A DNA stretch of 64,000 bases. It comes from Siniperca chuatsi. Lineage: Eukaryota > Chordata > Actinopteri > Centrarchiformes > Sinipercidae. The stretch is from the NCBI RefSeq assembly GCF_020085105.1, contig NC_058055.1, positions 28,512,872-28,576,871 of the forward strand, in the 5' to 3' direction. Of this stretch, positions 48,201 to 57,200 are shown one piece after another (position 1 is the first letter of the stretch; each line of letters begins with the position of its first letter). The notes under the pieces are model-generated. The model had not been told where the DNA came from, searched no databases, and was given only the letters and a program-made list of their open reading frames with translations. The position numbers and the translations under genes were made by a program.

Positions 48201-48542
48201 ACCTTGTGCTGAGACTGTTTTGGTAAACTACAATTTCCAAAGTCAATAATTAACCTTCAAACTCAATATTTAGTTTTTATTTCTGTATGATCTGAATGAA
48301 TGAAGAGAAGAAGAAGAGACATTTAAAGAATCACTAACTGCTCTGTTCGTGTCGAGTCTCCGACTGAAACTCACCGATCCAGGCAGGAGATGGTGGTCGC
48401 CCTCGTTCACGCTGATGGGTGGAGTCTCCCCCTGCGAGCCAATCAGGTTAAGCCACAGGCGGCTGAATGTTCCACAGGTGGGACCAGGTGAGGTGTGGAC
48501 TGTCACCTCAAACTCCTGACAGGAGGCCTTCATGTCGGCCAT
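33288..48542 (-). CDS. Lipoxygenase (ALOX12B/ALOXE3/ALOX15B-like), complete 14-exon gene
   Basis: This encodes a non-heme iron dioxygenase of polyunsaturated fatty acids. Exons 5' to 3': 48375-48542, 46692-46947, 45946-46027, 44840-44929, 44583-44698, 43796-43968, 43563-43706, 42654-42857, 41232-41318, 40977-41146, 39634-39749, 39432-39532, 38694-38864, 33288-33467. They sum to 2058 bases, 685 aa. A divergent PLAT domain covers residues 1-141, and the catalytic domain about 170-685. Conserved parts include EDWYFGYQCLNGCNPLLLR and QTPGPQNPVFLPSDS. Iron ligands are visible: His384 and His389 (HQLSSHYLRTH), His562 and Asn566 (SALHAAVNFSQ) and the C-terminal Ile685 (ENSVAI). Ala427 (NFQAR) occupies the Coffa-Brash site, which predicts S-type chemistry. 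Odd points are a basic Gln/Lys-rich linker at about 145-168 and Gly392 where most family members have Ala or Ser. The exact orthologue is unresolved. Confidence 0.92.
33534..33790 (+). mobile_element. Left half of a dispersed repeat split by a LINE/tRNA insertion
   Basis: It starts CAGACTGTAAATAAAGATGG and ends AGCATCAGATAACGAATTAA. The other half at about 37897-38103 ends with the inverted terminus GTCCATCTTTATATACAGTC. The ends therefore form a short terminal inverted repeat, and about 4.1 kb was inserted between the halves. Confidence 0.75.
33791..34425 (-). mobile_element. LINE 3' fragment with internal deletion and rearrangement
   Basis: It carries the TTCTGA terminus, 3' UTR and a short piece of the C-terminal coding region (TTTGTTGAGCCTGTTAGCG on the + strand). 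Relative to the other copies it lacks the segment between GTCTTCCGCTGAAG and CTTACGGATCAG. A misplaced CTGACACCACCGCCAGAGAG block sits at its 5' edge. Confidence 0.75.
34435..34477. repeat. (CTGT)n(CTCT)n simple repeat
   Basis: Four-base CTGT units pass into a CT run between the LINE fragment and the tRNA-iMet cassette. Confidence 0.9.
34478..35077 (-). repeat. tRNA-iMet cassette flanks, copy 1
   Basis: The flanks TTGTACCATCAAACCGGAGA, TTCCTTTTCGGGAAGATTTC, TATTACAGTTCCCCACATG and GAGCATGTTAGCATGCTGAT recur in the same order at 62879-63252. This copy has about 220 extra bases (34544-34764) absent from copy 2. It ends exactly where the LINE 3' terminus begins, as does copy 2. Confidence 0.85.
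34897..34968 (-). tRNA. tRNA-iMet(CAT), initiator
   Basis: This 72-base gene matches the vertebrate initiator tRNA as I know it. It starts AGCAGAGTGGCGCAGCGGAA, has anticodon CAT in the GGGCCCATAACCC arm, and shows the initiator-type GATCGAAACC T-loop. A TTTT pol III terminator lies about 15 bases downstream on the - strand. It sits inside the last intron of the lipoxygenase gene, in the same orientation. Confidence 0.96.
35078..37896 (-). mobile_element. LINE retrotransposon (CR1/L2/Rex1 type), near full length but defective
   Basis: On the - strand the 5' region is followed by an endonuclease frame (36297-37508). It has SETWLH near the start, DDFNH where GDFNH is usual, and a GRSDHNLVHL catalytic motif. 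A frameshift near 36.3-36.4 kb leads to the reverse transcriptase fingers and palm: NKAAGPDGVSPGVLKAC, KDYRPVALTSHIMKTLE, FDFSSAFNTI. Near 35765 the sequence jumps to the C-terminal tail (RLNKLIRKASDIVGVELDS, RSTFSGRLIPPQ), so the (F/Y)ADD active-site segment and thumb are missing. The 3' UTR ends in AATAAAGTATTTCTGATTC. It cannot be autonomous. It lies in the lipoxygenase last intron. Confidence 0.85.
37897..38103 (+). mobile_element. Right half of the split dispersed repeat
   Basis: It resumes at ACCAAACTTATCAGAAAAAT and runs through CAGCGTGATGAGAGCGAGCT and GCCCGCCACCAGGGGGCGAT to the inverted terminus CCATCTTTATATACAGTCTG. In my knowledge of this fish repeat these follow directly after the left half at 33534-33790. 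Confidence 0.7.
38104..38693. other. Lipoxygenase intron 13 remainder
   Basis: It includes an (AT)n run at about 38166-38188. The rest is unremarkable intron sequence with no recognised element. Confidence 0.5.
39784..40150 (+). mobile_element. Possible solo LTR in lipoxygenase intron 10
   Basis: The order of signals fits an LTR: a CT-rich 5' part, a TATA box (GCAGTATATAACCC), a CAATAAA polyadenylation signal near 40085, then a short tail GTCTCCATTTGGGTCCTCC as in fish gypsy LTR ends. No internal coding region or target-site duplication was confirmed. Confidence 0.4.
40385..40510 (-). repeat. tRNA-like SINE fossil
   Basis: On the - strand the segment contains GGTTCGATTCCAGCCGGGGG, a pol III B-box-like sequence. 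It lies inside a familiar fish repeat (GACATGCAACAAAG on the + strand). No intact cloverleaf can be drawn, so it is not called a tRNA gene. Confidence 0.4.
41390..41596. mobile_element. Tc1/mariner-like MITE with ~43-bp inverted repeats
   Basis: The ends TACAGTGGTGTGCAAAAGTG and CACTTTTTCACACCACTGTA are inverted repeats that continue through GTTTGCCCCCTTCCTGATTT. TA dinucleotides flank it, fitting TA target duplication. It is only 207 bases long and non-coding. It lies in lipoxygenase intron 8. Confidence 0.85.
41824..42085 (-). mobile_element. Truncated relative of the 41390 MITE's parent element
   Basis: It shares the right terminus (GCAAACACTTTTTCACACCA) and the subterminal block TTACTTGTGTTATCTTTGAC. 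It also contains internal sequence that the MITE lacks (TTGATTGCAGTTGTTGCTGC, AACCAGTTATTAGGTTTAGG). The left end is missing. It is a fragment of a longer family member. Confidence 0.7.
42893..43390. repeat. Fish TACTTTTACTC/AAGTACTT-rich dispersed repeat
   Basis: The blocks TTTACTCGAGTACTGCACTT, CTACTTCCACATCTCAGAGA and GAAATATTGTACTTTTTGCT also occur at 61240-61470 and partly at 51815-51900. It is a very common teleost repeat, non-coding, here in lipoxygenase intron 7. Confidence 0.7.
44395..44570. repeat. Degenerate CTAGCAACCACCTGG tandem repeat
   Basis: Short units with AGCAACCA, CCTGGAAA and CCTAGCAAC recur about ten times with drift, in lipoxygenase intron 5. This is a familiar fish low-complexity family. 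Confidence 0.7.
45230..45490 (+). mobile_element. Possible LTR fossil in lipoxygenase intron 3
   Basis: A run of CTGCCT-rich sequence (TTTTCCCTGCCTGCCTTTTG, GTTGACCCCTGCCTGTTTCG) is followed by CTGAGTTGTGCATTTGGGTC. That layout resembles the 3' portion of fish gypsy-type LTRs. There is no partner LTR. Confidence 0.35.
46948..48374. other. Lipoxygenase intron 1, no element recognised
   Basis: It separates the two PLAT-encoding exons. I see only ordinary AT-rich intron sequence and a small GCTAGCTAG cluster near 48110-48135. Confidence 0.5.
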
Positions 48543-51500
48543 GATGGTGACACAGCTGGTGAGGATAGAGAGACTGACTGCAGGTTCATGAACCGTGTCC
48601 TGCTTTAATTATATTCCCAACAGCAACTTTGTGATACAAGTGATGGTTGGCTACGCATTCGCGGTGTTCGGTACATGTACGAACGAATCTTTAACACAGA
48701 ATCTTTAAACTGAACTGACTATACTGGATCACCGCTGTCACTAACTGAATCAGTAGCTTTTAGTGGTGAAGCTCCTCACTGGTGACTGAGAGCATCGATT
48801 ATTACTTCCAGGCCAAGAAGCATTTCATACATTATTTTCTGGGGTTAGTGGTTAGGTAGGAACAAAAACACAAAAAAAAAACCAAAAACATTCAAATCAC
48901 TTGTGTAGTATTTCTGTAAAGGAGTCGGTCCTGGATGCTATCAGAGTTTAAGCTAACGTTAGCAGCTCTGTCTTGATCTTCATTGGATTTGAGAAAGTTC
49001 ACACTCCAGCCAAACTTGTTACCTGAGATAATGTTACGTTAGCAAAACACATCTGTAAATGCGAACGACAAAGCATAAATCAAACATCCGTCTTGCTTGT
49101 TCAAATACGTAAGCTAAGCAGGTTTGTTAGAGTGAAACACGAGTCTGATCTGATATTTTTCCCTCTCATAATTAAAGAACTACTTCTACACTCCGTCACA
49201 AGAACAATGCTGTTTCTTTACTTCCATGACTTCTACATGGATCATCAACTGGTGAGGATGACGACTTTTTACCAGGGACCTGTTAGCTTTAGCCTCAGTT
49301 AGCAGGATGTATGTAGCCATCATGTGCATATTTGAGACCTTTATACAGGGTTCTTGTTTTAAAATGAGTCAGTTGAGGCATTTTCAACCACGCCAACGTT
49401 TGCTTAATTAGTCAGCTACAACTGATCAAAAGTGCCAGCGACAACTGTCATTTCCTTTAATTTAACGGGCTGGAAATGAGAAGCTGCTTTTGTCTGCTTC
49501 TGTCTGAAATCAAGGACCCATTGTTTCAAAAATTACTATGAGATCTGATGGTGAATCTGCCATTGTTATCAGTTTAAACTGTATGTGTGTCGTGCGAGAA
49601 CGTGAAGCTTGACAGGCATAGCAGCAGTAACTCCACTCATTATTCTGAACTGGCAACATGTTTCACCTCGTAAATTTGAAGATTGGATCAAGGAAGTACT
49701 GAACTGTATCAAGCTAATTAAATACTCTACTAAGGGCTTTCTAAAAACTTTTTACACAATTTGGTATCAGTGGTTCTGGCTCTGGTCTTTATTGATTTTG
49801 TATTAAAACTAAACTCAGTGGTATCACCCACCCTTAGATATCTAAAAACACATGTTTGGTAAATCTTCCTCTGCAGGACTCCAGCTGGCTCTGATAAGAG
49901 CTCATTTGTTAACCTCGCTGATATTTGACTTGGAAATGAGCAAAAGCGACTGTTAGCATGGGAGTTGTGTCACATGAGACTCTGTCGTCCCACAGTAAAC
50001 ACACACAATGTTAAAAAAACAACAACACTGCACTCTTTCATCTTTAAGGTCACTTCCTTCTTTCATTGGTCCCCGAACAGGAAACTTCCTGTTCTGGGTT
50101 TAACTGTCAGAGAAATCAGTTGAATATTCAAAATATACAAAATATAATAGCCATTTTTAATTTTTAAGAGATCCTTGTTTTTGTTAAGCAGATGTTGTTG
50201 CAACACTTTTTACAGGTCTTTTTAATTTTCTAGAACAAACTAGTCATTTTGTACTAAGTAGCTATAGGGGAAAATGGAAATTTCTTTGAGAGAACAACTC
50301 AATTTAAACCAAAGGAAATATTCATTCATTACTTGTTTATTGTAGGAAACTTTATTCCTCATATTTGTTGAATTGTTTGCTTGCCTTTCATCAGCTTTGC
50401 TGGTTCTGACCTGCTGTGTGACTAAAAGACTCTCCAGGTTACACTGGAAGTAAACTGGATTGTATTTGCTGGAAGTGCACCAATTGAAAACTGTCACTGT
50501 TTCCATCCACTGCCTTGATTTTTCACATCAAATTTGTACTGAGTTTGTGAATAAAATGCAAATGTGAACAGCAGTGTGATCTGTTATAAAGTTTAAAGCA
50601 GATAATATCGTCAACGTGACATCAAAATCTGTTTGCTCCAGCTGTGAGTTCTTGTCTGCAGGAACTAACAGGATCTGTGCTCTTTTCACTGATCAGCAAA
50701 ATACTTTTTAAGGTCTTTTTGTCACTAAAGACCAGTCACATCACTGATTGAAACATTAGAAAATAAAAGCTTTGTTTAGCTTCTGCATGACTGGTTTATC
50801 TAAATAATTTTTAAGATTTAACTGAACAGAAGACGACTTAAGACCTGCAATTTAGGTGCAATAATTTTGGATCTATTTTAAGTCTGTCCAGGAGTTGCAG
50901 AAAGTTTTCATCTGCCAGGTCAGGCTGCTGTGACCTTTGACCCTTCATCAGTGGATTCTTGTATTGTTTGTGTTATTTTTCGTCGATCCTTGGATAAAAA
51001 TTTAATTACCTTAATGCAGCTACCACCGAGGACACTGTGGACATGTCCTCTGTGTTTTCTCTGAGACTTTGGTGGTTTTGATGACCTAAGCAGGAGTTTA
51101 CATTCAACAATTAAACATAAGTATGCAGACGCTGAGTTTTTAAAGGCTGATTCTGGTATTAGTATTTTTTACACTGGACTGTTTTTAGGCCATGAAATAA
51201 ATTAAAATAAAGGCATTTCTCCACCAACATTATGTCCTTTCATCCGGCAGAGCATTTCAAAACAGCATTGCGACCAACTGACAGATAATATAATGTAACT
51301 GTTAAATTAATATATACAATGTGAAGAAAATAACTTTAAGAAAATCATACAGATGGAGAAATTTGGGGTTCTGTGATGTGAAATATTCTCACAATTGATC
51401 TGAGTTAAGGGTGAGAGTAATATTAAGAGGTAAAAAGAAGGAAATCAGTAAACTGTGTACACGAGGGTGGCTTACACAGGTTATAGGTCAGGATCAGGAT

Positions 51501-51629
51501 TAAGGGGGTTTAGTATTGGAACTATATCATTATATTGTTCGTTAAATTGAATGAAATTAGAAGAAAATGTAAAAAACTGAACAGAACAAAACAGAAAACA
51601 GTGAGAAACAGACAGACAGACAGGTGAGC
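48543..51629. other. Upstream region or 5' UTR intron of the lipoxygenase gene
   Basis: There are no coding exons with family resemblance. If the promoter at 51630-51760 is real, this 3 kb is the first intron within the 5' UTR. Otherwise it is intergenic. Confidence 0.4.
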
Positions 51630-51760
51630 ATACCTGCAGAGTGACTCCTCTCCTCTCTGGGCTGCTGATGTGTTGAATGGCAGCTACAGGTACAGTGCAT
51701 GTCTCTTATTTTTTAATGCCCCACCCACCACAAGTCCTCCACATCCTATTGGTTGAACCT
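51630..51760 (-). promoter_or_regulatory. Possible lipoxygenase promoter and untranslated first exon
   Basis: Read on the - strand, an AACCAATAGG CCAAT box (51748-51752 core) is followed about 30-45 bases later by a TATA-like ATTAAAAAATAAG (about 51705-51717). Further on, CTCTGCAG runs into a GTATGC donor at 51634. The order and spacing suit a core promoter with a short 5' UTR exon that splices to the coding exon at 48542. No transcript evidence. Confidence 0.35.
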
Positions 51761-51944
51761 TAACACCTGAAAAACTCCCTACAGGTACCACAAAGCTGGA
51801 CAGTATAGATGTGATGGTACTTTGCTATTTCCATTCAGTGAGACTTTTCCTCCACTACATTTCAGAGTGAAATATTATGTTGATGATGAGCTCATATGAT
51901 GTGTTGATGTATAATAAGTACAACATTAAAATACTGCTTCGGTT

Positions 51945-52440
51945 AGCTAGTTTTAACTACTTTATACAGTTAGCTAGCTTTAACTACTTTATATACAGTT
52001 AGCTAGTTTTAACTACTTTATAAATGGTTAGCTAGCTTTAACTACTTTATATACAGTCAGCTAGTTTTAACTACTTTAGTCAACTAGTTTTAACTAGTTT
52101 TAACTACTTTAGTCAACTAGTTTTAACTACTTTATATACGGTTAGCTAGTTTTAACTACTTTATATACGGTTAGCTAGCTTTAACTGCTTTATATACAGT
52201 TAGCTAGTTTTAACTACTTTATATACGGTTAGCTAGCTTTAACTGCTTTATATACAGTTAGCTAGTTTTAACTACTTTATATACGGTTAGCTAGCTTTAA
52301 CTACTTTATATATAGTCAGCTAGTTTTAACTACTTTAGTCAACTAGTTTTAACTAGTTTTAACTACTTTAGTCAACTAGTTTTAACTAGTTTTAACTGCT
52401 TTATATACAGTCAGCTAGTTTTAACTACTTTATATACAGT
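51945..52440. repeat. 29-bp minisatellite, about 16 units
   Basis: The unit is TTTATATACGGTTAGCTAG plus TTTTAACTAC. Units alternate between GTTAGCTAG, GTCAGCTAG and shorter GTCAACTAG forms, giving a higher-order pattern. It is rich in TAGCTAG palindromes. It ends 60 bases before tRNA-Val. Confidence 0.9.
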
Positions 52441-52499
52441 TCTGATACACATATAATGATAAATAAAATAAAAATGTAATTTTTCGTCAGTGTAGAGCA

Positions 52500-52572
52500 G
52501 GTTCCATAGTGTAGCGGTTATCACGTCTGCTTTACACGCAGAAGGTCCTGGGTTCGAGCCCCAGTGGAACCA
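52500..52572 (+). tRNA. tRNA-Val(TAC)
   Basis: This 73-base gene begins GGTTCCATAGTGTAGCGG, with acceptor stem GGTTCCA pairing to TGGAACC. The anticodon TAC sits in CTGCTTTACACGCAG, and the T arm is CTGGGTTCGAGCCCCAG. A TTTT terminator follows within 10 bases. Confidence 0.96.
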
Positions 52573-53053
52573 GCGGTTGTTTTAAACTTCTTCTTCTTGG
52601 TGTTTTTAATCAGTGGCAGAAAAAAGCCAAACGACGTCACTATAAATCACAGACTTTAAAAAACAATTATAAATACATTTAACAAGATGCAGAAACAATA
52701 ATACAATCTAGAATCCGATATATTCTCACAAATCAAAGACGGAGAGACAAAAGCTAACAAAACGGTTTCCGGTTTGAGCATGTAACCTTCAAAATAAAAG
52801 CGGACGAGGTTAGAACGGTTACAAACACGACCTTTAAACCGTGTTTCTGCTTCTATATTGAAAAGTCCAGTCCTGTCGGAAACACATCAGTATTATGACA
52901 AAGCGCTCAGCGTGGCGGGAAATTATTATTACTTGTTATAATGGTATTTTAGAATTAACTAACGCAAGAAATAAATCTTGTCAATACGTCATAATCATCG
53001 ACACCTACCTTCAGAAGCGATCGGTAATGATCAGGAAGAGAGAGCGTAAAAAG

Positions 53054-53125
53054 TGGAGATGCCGGGGATTGAACCCGGGGCCTCATACATGCGAAGCATG
53101 CGCTCTACCACTGAGCTACATCCCC
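53054..53125 (-). tRNA. tRNA-Ala(CGC)
   Basis: This 72-base gene begins GGGGATGTAGCTCAGTGG on the - strand. The anticodon CGC lies in CATGCTTCGCATGTATG, and the T arm is CCGGGTTCAATCCCCGG. The acceptor end is CATCTCCA, followed by TTTTT. The G-U pair in the anticodon stem is normal for this isoacceptor. Confidence 0.95.
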
Positions 53126-53277
53126 ACACGGTTTACAGACGGGGCCAGGAATCAGTATTTAGCTGTAAAATGGCGGGTTGTGGCGCGAAAATATGATCTT
53201 ATTTAAGCGTAACTGGTCGGTGTGATTAGCTTATATTATACTTCACATGACAAATTTTAACAAAATACTAGTCATTA

Positions 53278-53971
53278 TATCGTAGAAAAGGTTTCAGTCG
53301 TAGTCATCTGGACACTATTTTCAGAATAAAGACGTTTCGGCTCCCATCCGGAAGTCATTCTCAATTGTGAAAAAATGGGACTGGAACTAGAAATTTAAGC
53401 TACTCTGTGTTGCTTAAGCCCCGCCCTCAGGGAGGAGTCTACCTGAGTATCTGTTAATAGCTAGTTTCACCTGAAACTGACCTAACTGTTTCCAAGATGG
53501 CCCAGTAATCAGTAATCAGGCCTGTTGTTTTCTGGCTGCATCTACTTCATCACTGTTAAGTACCAGATTAGCATGTGATTGGCGTGACCACGGTGTTAAT
53601 ACACTCTGTCACACCGTCTTATTTTGAAGAATTTTGGTCAGAAGTGTATTATCACCTTGGTCACGCCAATCACATGCTAATCAGGTACTTAACAGTGATG
53701 AAGTAGATGCAGCCAGAAAACAATAGGCCTGATTACTGATTACTGGGCCATCATGGAAACTATTAGGTCAGTTTCAGGTGAAACTAGCTAATCAACAGAT
53801 ACTCAGGTAGACTCCTTCCTGAGGGCAGGGCTTATGTAACACAGAGTAGCTTAAATTTCTGAGTTCTCAGACCATTTTCACAATTGAGAATGACTTCCGG
53901 ATGGGAGCCGAAACGTCTTGATTCTGAAAACAGTGTCCAGATGACTGACGACTGAAACCTTTTCTACGATA
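53278..53971. mobile_element. Foldback element with ~330-bp inverted repeats
   Basis: The left arm (53278-53606) and right arm (53641-53971) are inverted copies: GACGTTTCGGCTCCCATCCG, AAGTCATTCTCAATTGTGAA and GCATCTACTTCATCACTGTT are all mirrored. The loop is only about 35 bases. There is no coding capacity. It is a repeat I recognise from many fish genomes. The superfamily is not assigned. Confidence 0.9.
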
Positions 53972-54288
53972 GAACACTCCTGGACGAATGAGGGACTACG
54001 CCGACTAGTATAGTAGTTATAGTTTTAACAGCTTTTGGCGTTAGAACAAAACGAAAAACAAGCTATTTCACCCATCCATAACATGTTCACGCTAGGTTTT
54101 AAGAAATTGTAAGACCACTGAGCTCTGAGGTCATCCACTCAGTTGTAGAAAGTTTCGTGTTCACTTTTTATTTTTAAGCACAAAAACAGTCTGTTGGAAA
54201 ACATTGTGACGTTGCTTGATCTTTAAATTTTGTGTATTTATGCCAGTCCTTTGCCTGTTTAAAAAAAAGAGGGTTCAATAAAAAGTTG
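53972..54288. other. 3' flank of the NLR gene
   Basis: This is AT-rich sequence without a recognised gene. It presumably includes the 3' UTR of the - strand NLR gene, but no clear polyadenylation signal in that orientation was found. Confidence 0.4.
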
Positions 54289-57200
54289 TTAGCAGTCAGC
54301 AGCAGTGTTTATGTCCTCAAGAGGTGACTTTTCGTCTTCCAACTGTTCCAGAGAGACTGAGGAACCAACATGTCCGAACGTGAATCTAAACCCGGGGTAC
54401 AGAGGTTCAGTGAATGTGGCGTTGAAGGTGTGAAGGTGGATCAGTGTGTCGGAGGAGACTCTGTAGAAGGACAGAGCGCCAGCAGGACAGTCCACATACA
54501 CCGCTACTCTGTCGGAGATGGAGGAGGGGTCGGAGCATACTGCTGTTCTTCTGTCATCGTGCCAGGCGAAGTAATGATCATCAGAGCAGTACAGACTCCA
54601 GGACTTATCATTCCCTCCGAGCCTACACTCGACACCTTGCCCTTTCCTTTTACTTCCTCTGTACGTCACACCTATAAAAATCCCTCCTTTCCTCTGGACC
54701 TCCCAGTAACAGCGACCAGTCAGACCATTTTTACACAGCAGCTGAAACCAGCGGTCAAATCTCTCTGGACGATCTGCACACTGGTGCTCCTGGGCCACAA
54801 CTGTCACTTTTCTGAGGTCTTCGGACAGTTGAAGCCTTCTGTGTGCTGTGTTTGGGTCCAGCGTCAAATCACAGGCGTCTAAACAGGACAAAAGGATTTA
54901 TTTTGAATATTTAAAAAATCAACCTTTTATGTTATGGGTCTGCAATTTCCGATTTATTGCCTAATAATTTCAAAGAAGTTTGCTGGAAAGAACTAAATCA
55001 AAATTTTGTAAAAATTTTGTCAAAATTTTTACGGAAAATAGAGACAATGTTTAATTGGTGGCTCGATATGAAAATAAAGTTTCCAATAATAAGTGAATAA
55101 TAATTACGTCTTTACTTGGGTTTAAAAGGAACTTTTATTCCTATTTTCAAAATAAATAGTAACAGATTACATAGTTCTTTTTTTTTAATGCTTCAAACTA
55201 AAACAACTTACACTTCCTCAGACCTGGTTTCAACCTCTGGACTCCACCGTGGTCCAGCCTGTGACGGGATGTAAGAAAAGTCACATCATTGGCACTAAAT
55301 TACTCTCATCAAATGTCCTCACTGCCCCTGACAAGACACTACCTCGCAGCATGTCAGTCCTACCTGAGAGTGTCCAGTTTCCATTGTGGATCATCCAGTC
55401 CAGCAGACAGCAACTTCATTCCTGGATGATTGTAGCTCAGGTCCAGCTCTCTCAGGTGGGAGGGGTTGGAGCTCAGAGCTGAGGCCAGAGAAGCACAGCC
55501 TTCCTCTGTGATAAGACAGCCTGACAGCCTGCAAACACAGTGAAGTCTAAAAGAGTAACATCTAAAAGCTTGGTACACAAAATATATGGTTCTAAGGGCT
55601 CTGTGACATAGTGACTATTCGCAAGGCTAGCGACTGTAGCTGGCGAGCTAACGGCGGACACTCTGGCCAGCCAGGAACATGCTCGATAATCAGTCACAAT
55701 ATCTCTCCGAGCTTCTTTCTATTTTCTCTGTACTGGGCCGTTTACTCGTCCCTGACATTTTGTTCTCAGGGTTGTACTTTATTTAATTTTAGAGTTCCTG
55801 TCTCCTAACTGTGTGTAAACCATGTCTCTGTTGTGGAGAAGTTTATACTTCAACAGAGGAGGTTCATTAAAACTGGATGGTGACACGCTACGATAGCATC
55901 CTACATTTTAGACTCTCCGTTGCCTCAAAGATCAGCACTGTTGAGATGACCTGCTATTGGTCAATGGCATACATTTACATGTCAAAGTTCACCAAAGTTT
56001 AACTTGATGGAAAACATTTTTGTGAATTTACTTTGTCTCTGAGTGAATTGACTGATAGCGGTGATTCCATTGGAATTAATTGATTACACCAAGAAATTTC
56101 AGCATTTAAAATGCTGGTGTGACTGTGACTTGAGATTTTCTGAGAACATACTACTTGTGAAGTGAAGGTTGATGAGTCCTGACCTGAGAGTTTCCAGTTT
56201 ACAGTGCGGACTCTCCAATCCAGTGGACAGCAGTTTCACTCCTGAATCCTGCAGGTCATTGTTACTCAGGTCTAGCTCTATCAGAGTAGAGAAGTGGGAG
56301 CTGAGTACGGATGAGAACTCCTGGCAGCTTTTCTCTGTAAGACTGGTTTGATTCAACCTGATAAAAAAAGGAATAGAAATATTTTTAGTGAACAGGGAAC
56401 ATTTTCCTGGTGGGGGCGGGGTGAGGGATAGACAAATTCCTGGCAATTTACAAAGATCTCCATAATTGTTTCTTGAAAAGGTGCCACTTCTTGAGCCAGG
56501 CATGAGGGTGTTGCCTTTGGGAAAGCACATGACCCTCATAACTTGGAAGGAAAAACTGACATGGGACCATTATTTTGTGGCCTGTAAGGCAGAGTGGAGG
56601 TCAGATGGACCTTGGAAATGGTTACTGGTTCATGAAACATGGGAAAGTCATTCCTCTGTGGAGGAAGGAGCCTGAGTTAATGCATGAAATTGGGAGGCAC
56701 CAATGAAAGATAGTTAGACTCAATTCAACACTCATTTCTCAAAAAGGGGGTTTTCTCTCTTCTCAGGAGAGGCCCTGTCTTAGTTGTAGCTTCTCCTGGT
56801 GGATGGGAGGGTTGCCTCAGTGCAACTACTTGACCTGACTGTGTACATCATAACAGAAGATCTGAGAACTTGGGGGCTGCAAAAAGGCTCCACCTCACTT
56901 GTAGTTTTACATCATAATTCTTGTTCCGAATAACTGGGACACCTGGAGGGAATTTATGAACCCCAATGGGGAATTGTTTGTCATTGTGCTAGCCATGAAT
57001 TGTCCATAACAAACACTAGGTTTAAACAAAAGAAAGCTCAAAATAAGAATGGTACAAGACATTTTCAAAAAGTGATGCACTCTGTGACTATGACAACCCA
57101 TATGAATAAATTAATCTAACCTGAGAGTTTCCAGCCTACAGTGCGGACTCTCCAGTCCAGCAGACAGCAGCTTCACTCCTGAAACCTGCAGGTCATTGCT

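Noticed and set aside
52895-53206. 103-residue frame over the tRNA-Ala region
   Set aside because: It reads through the tRNA-Ala gene on the opposite strand (the RGLNPGPHTCEAC part is translated tRNA), so it is a shadow frame.
54370-54882. 170-residue + strand frame
   Set aside because: It is antisense to the B30.2 exon of the NLR gene, whose protein is clearly conserved on the - strand.
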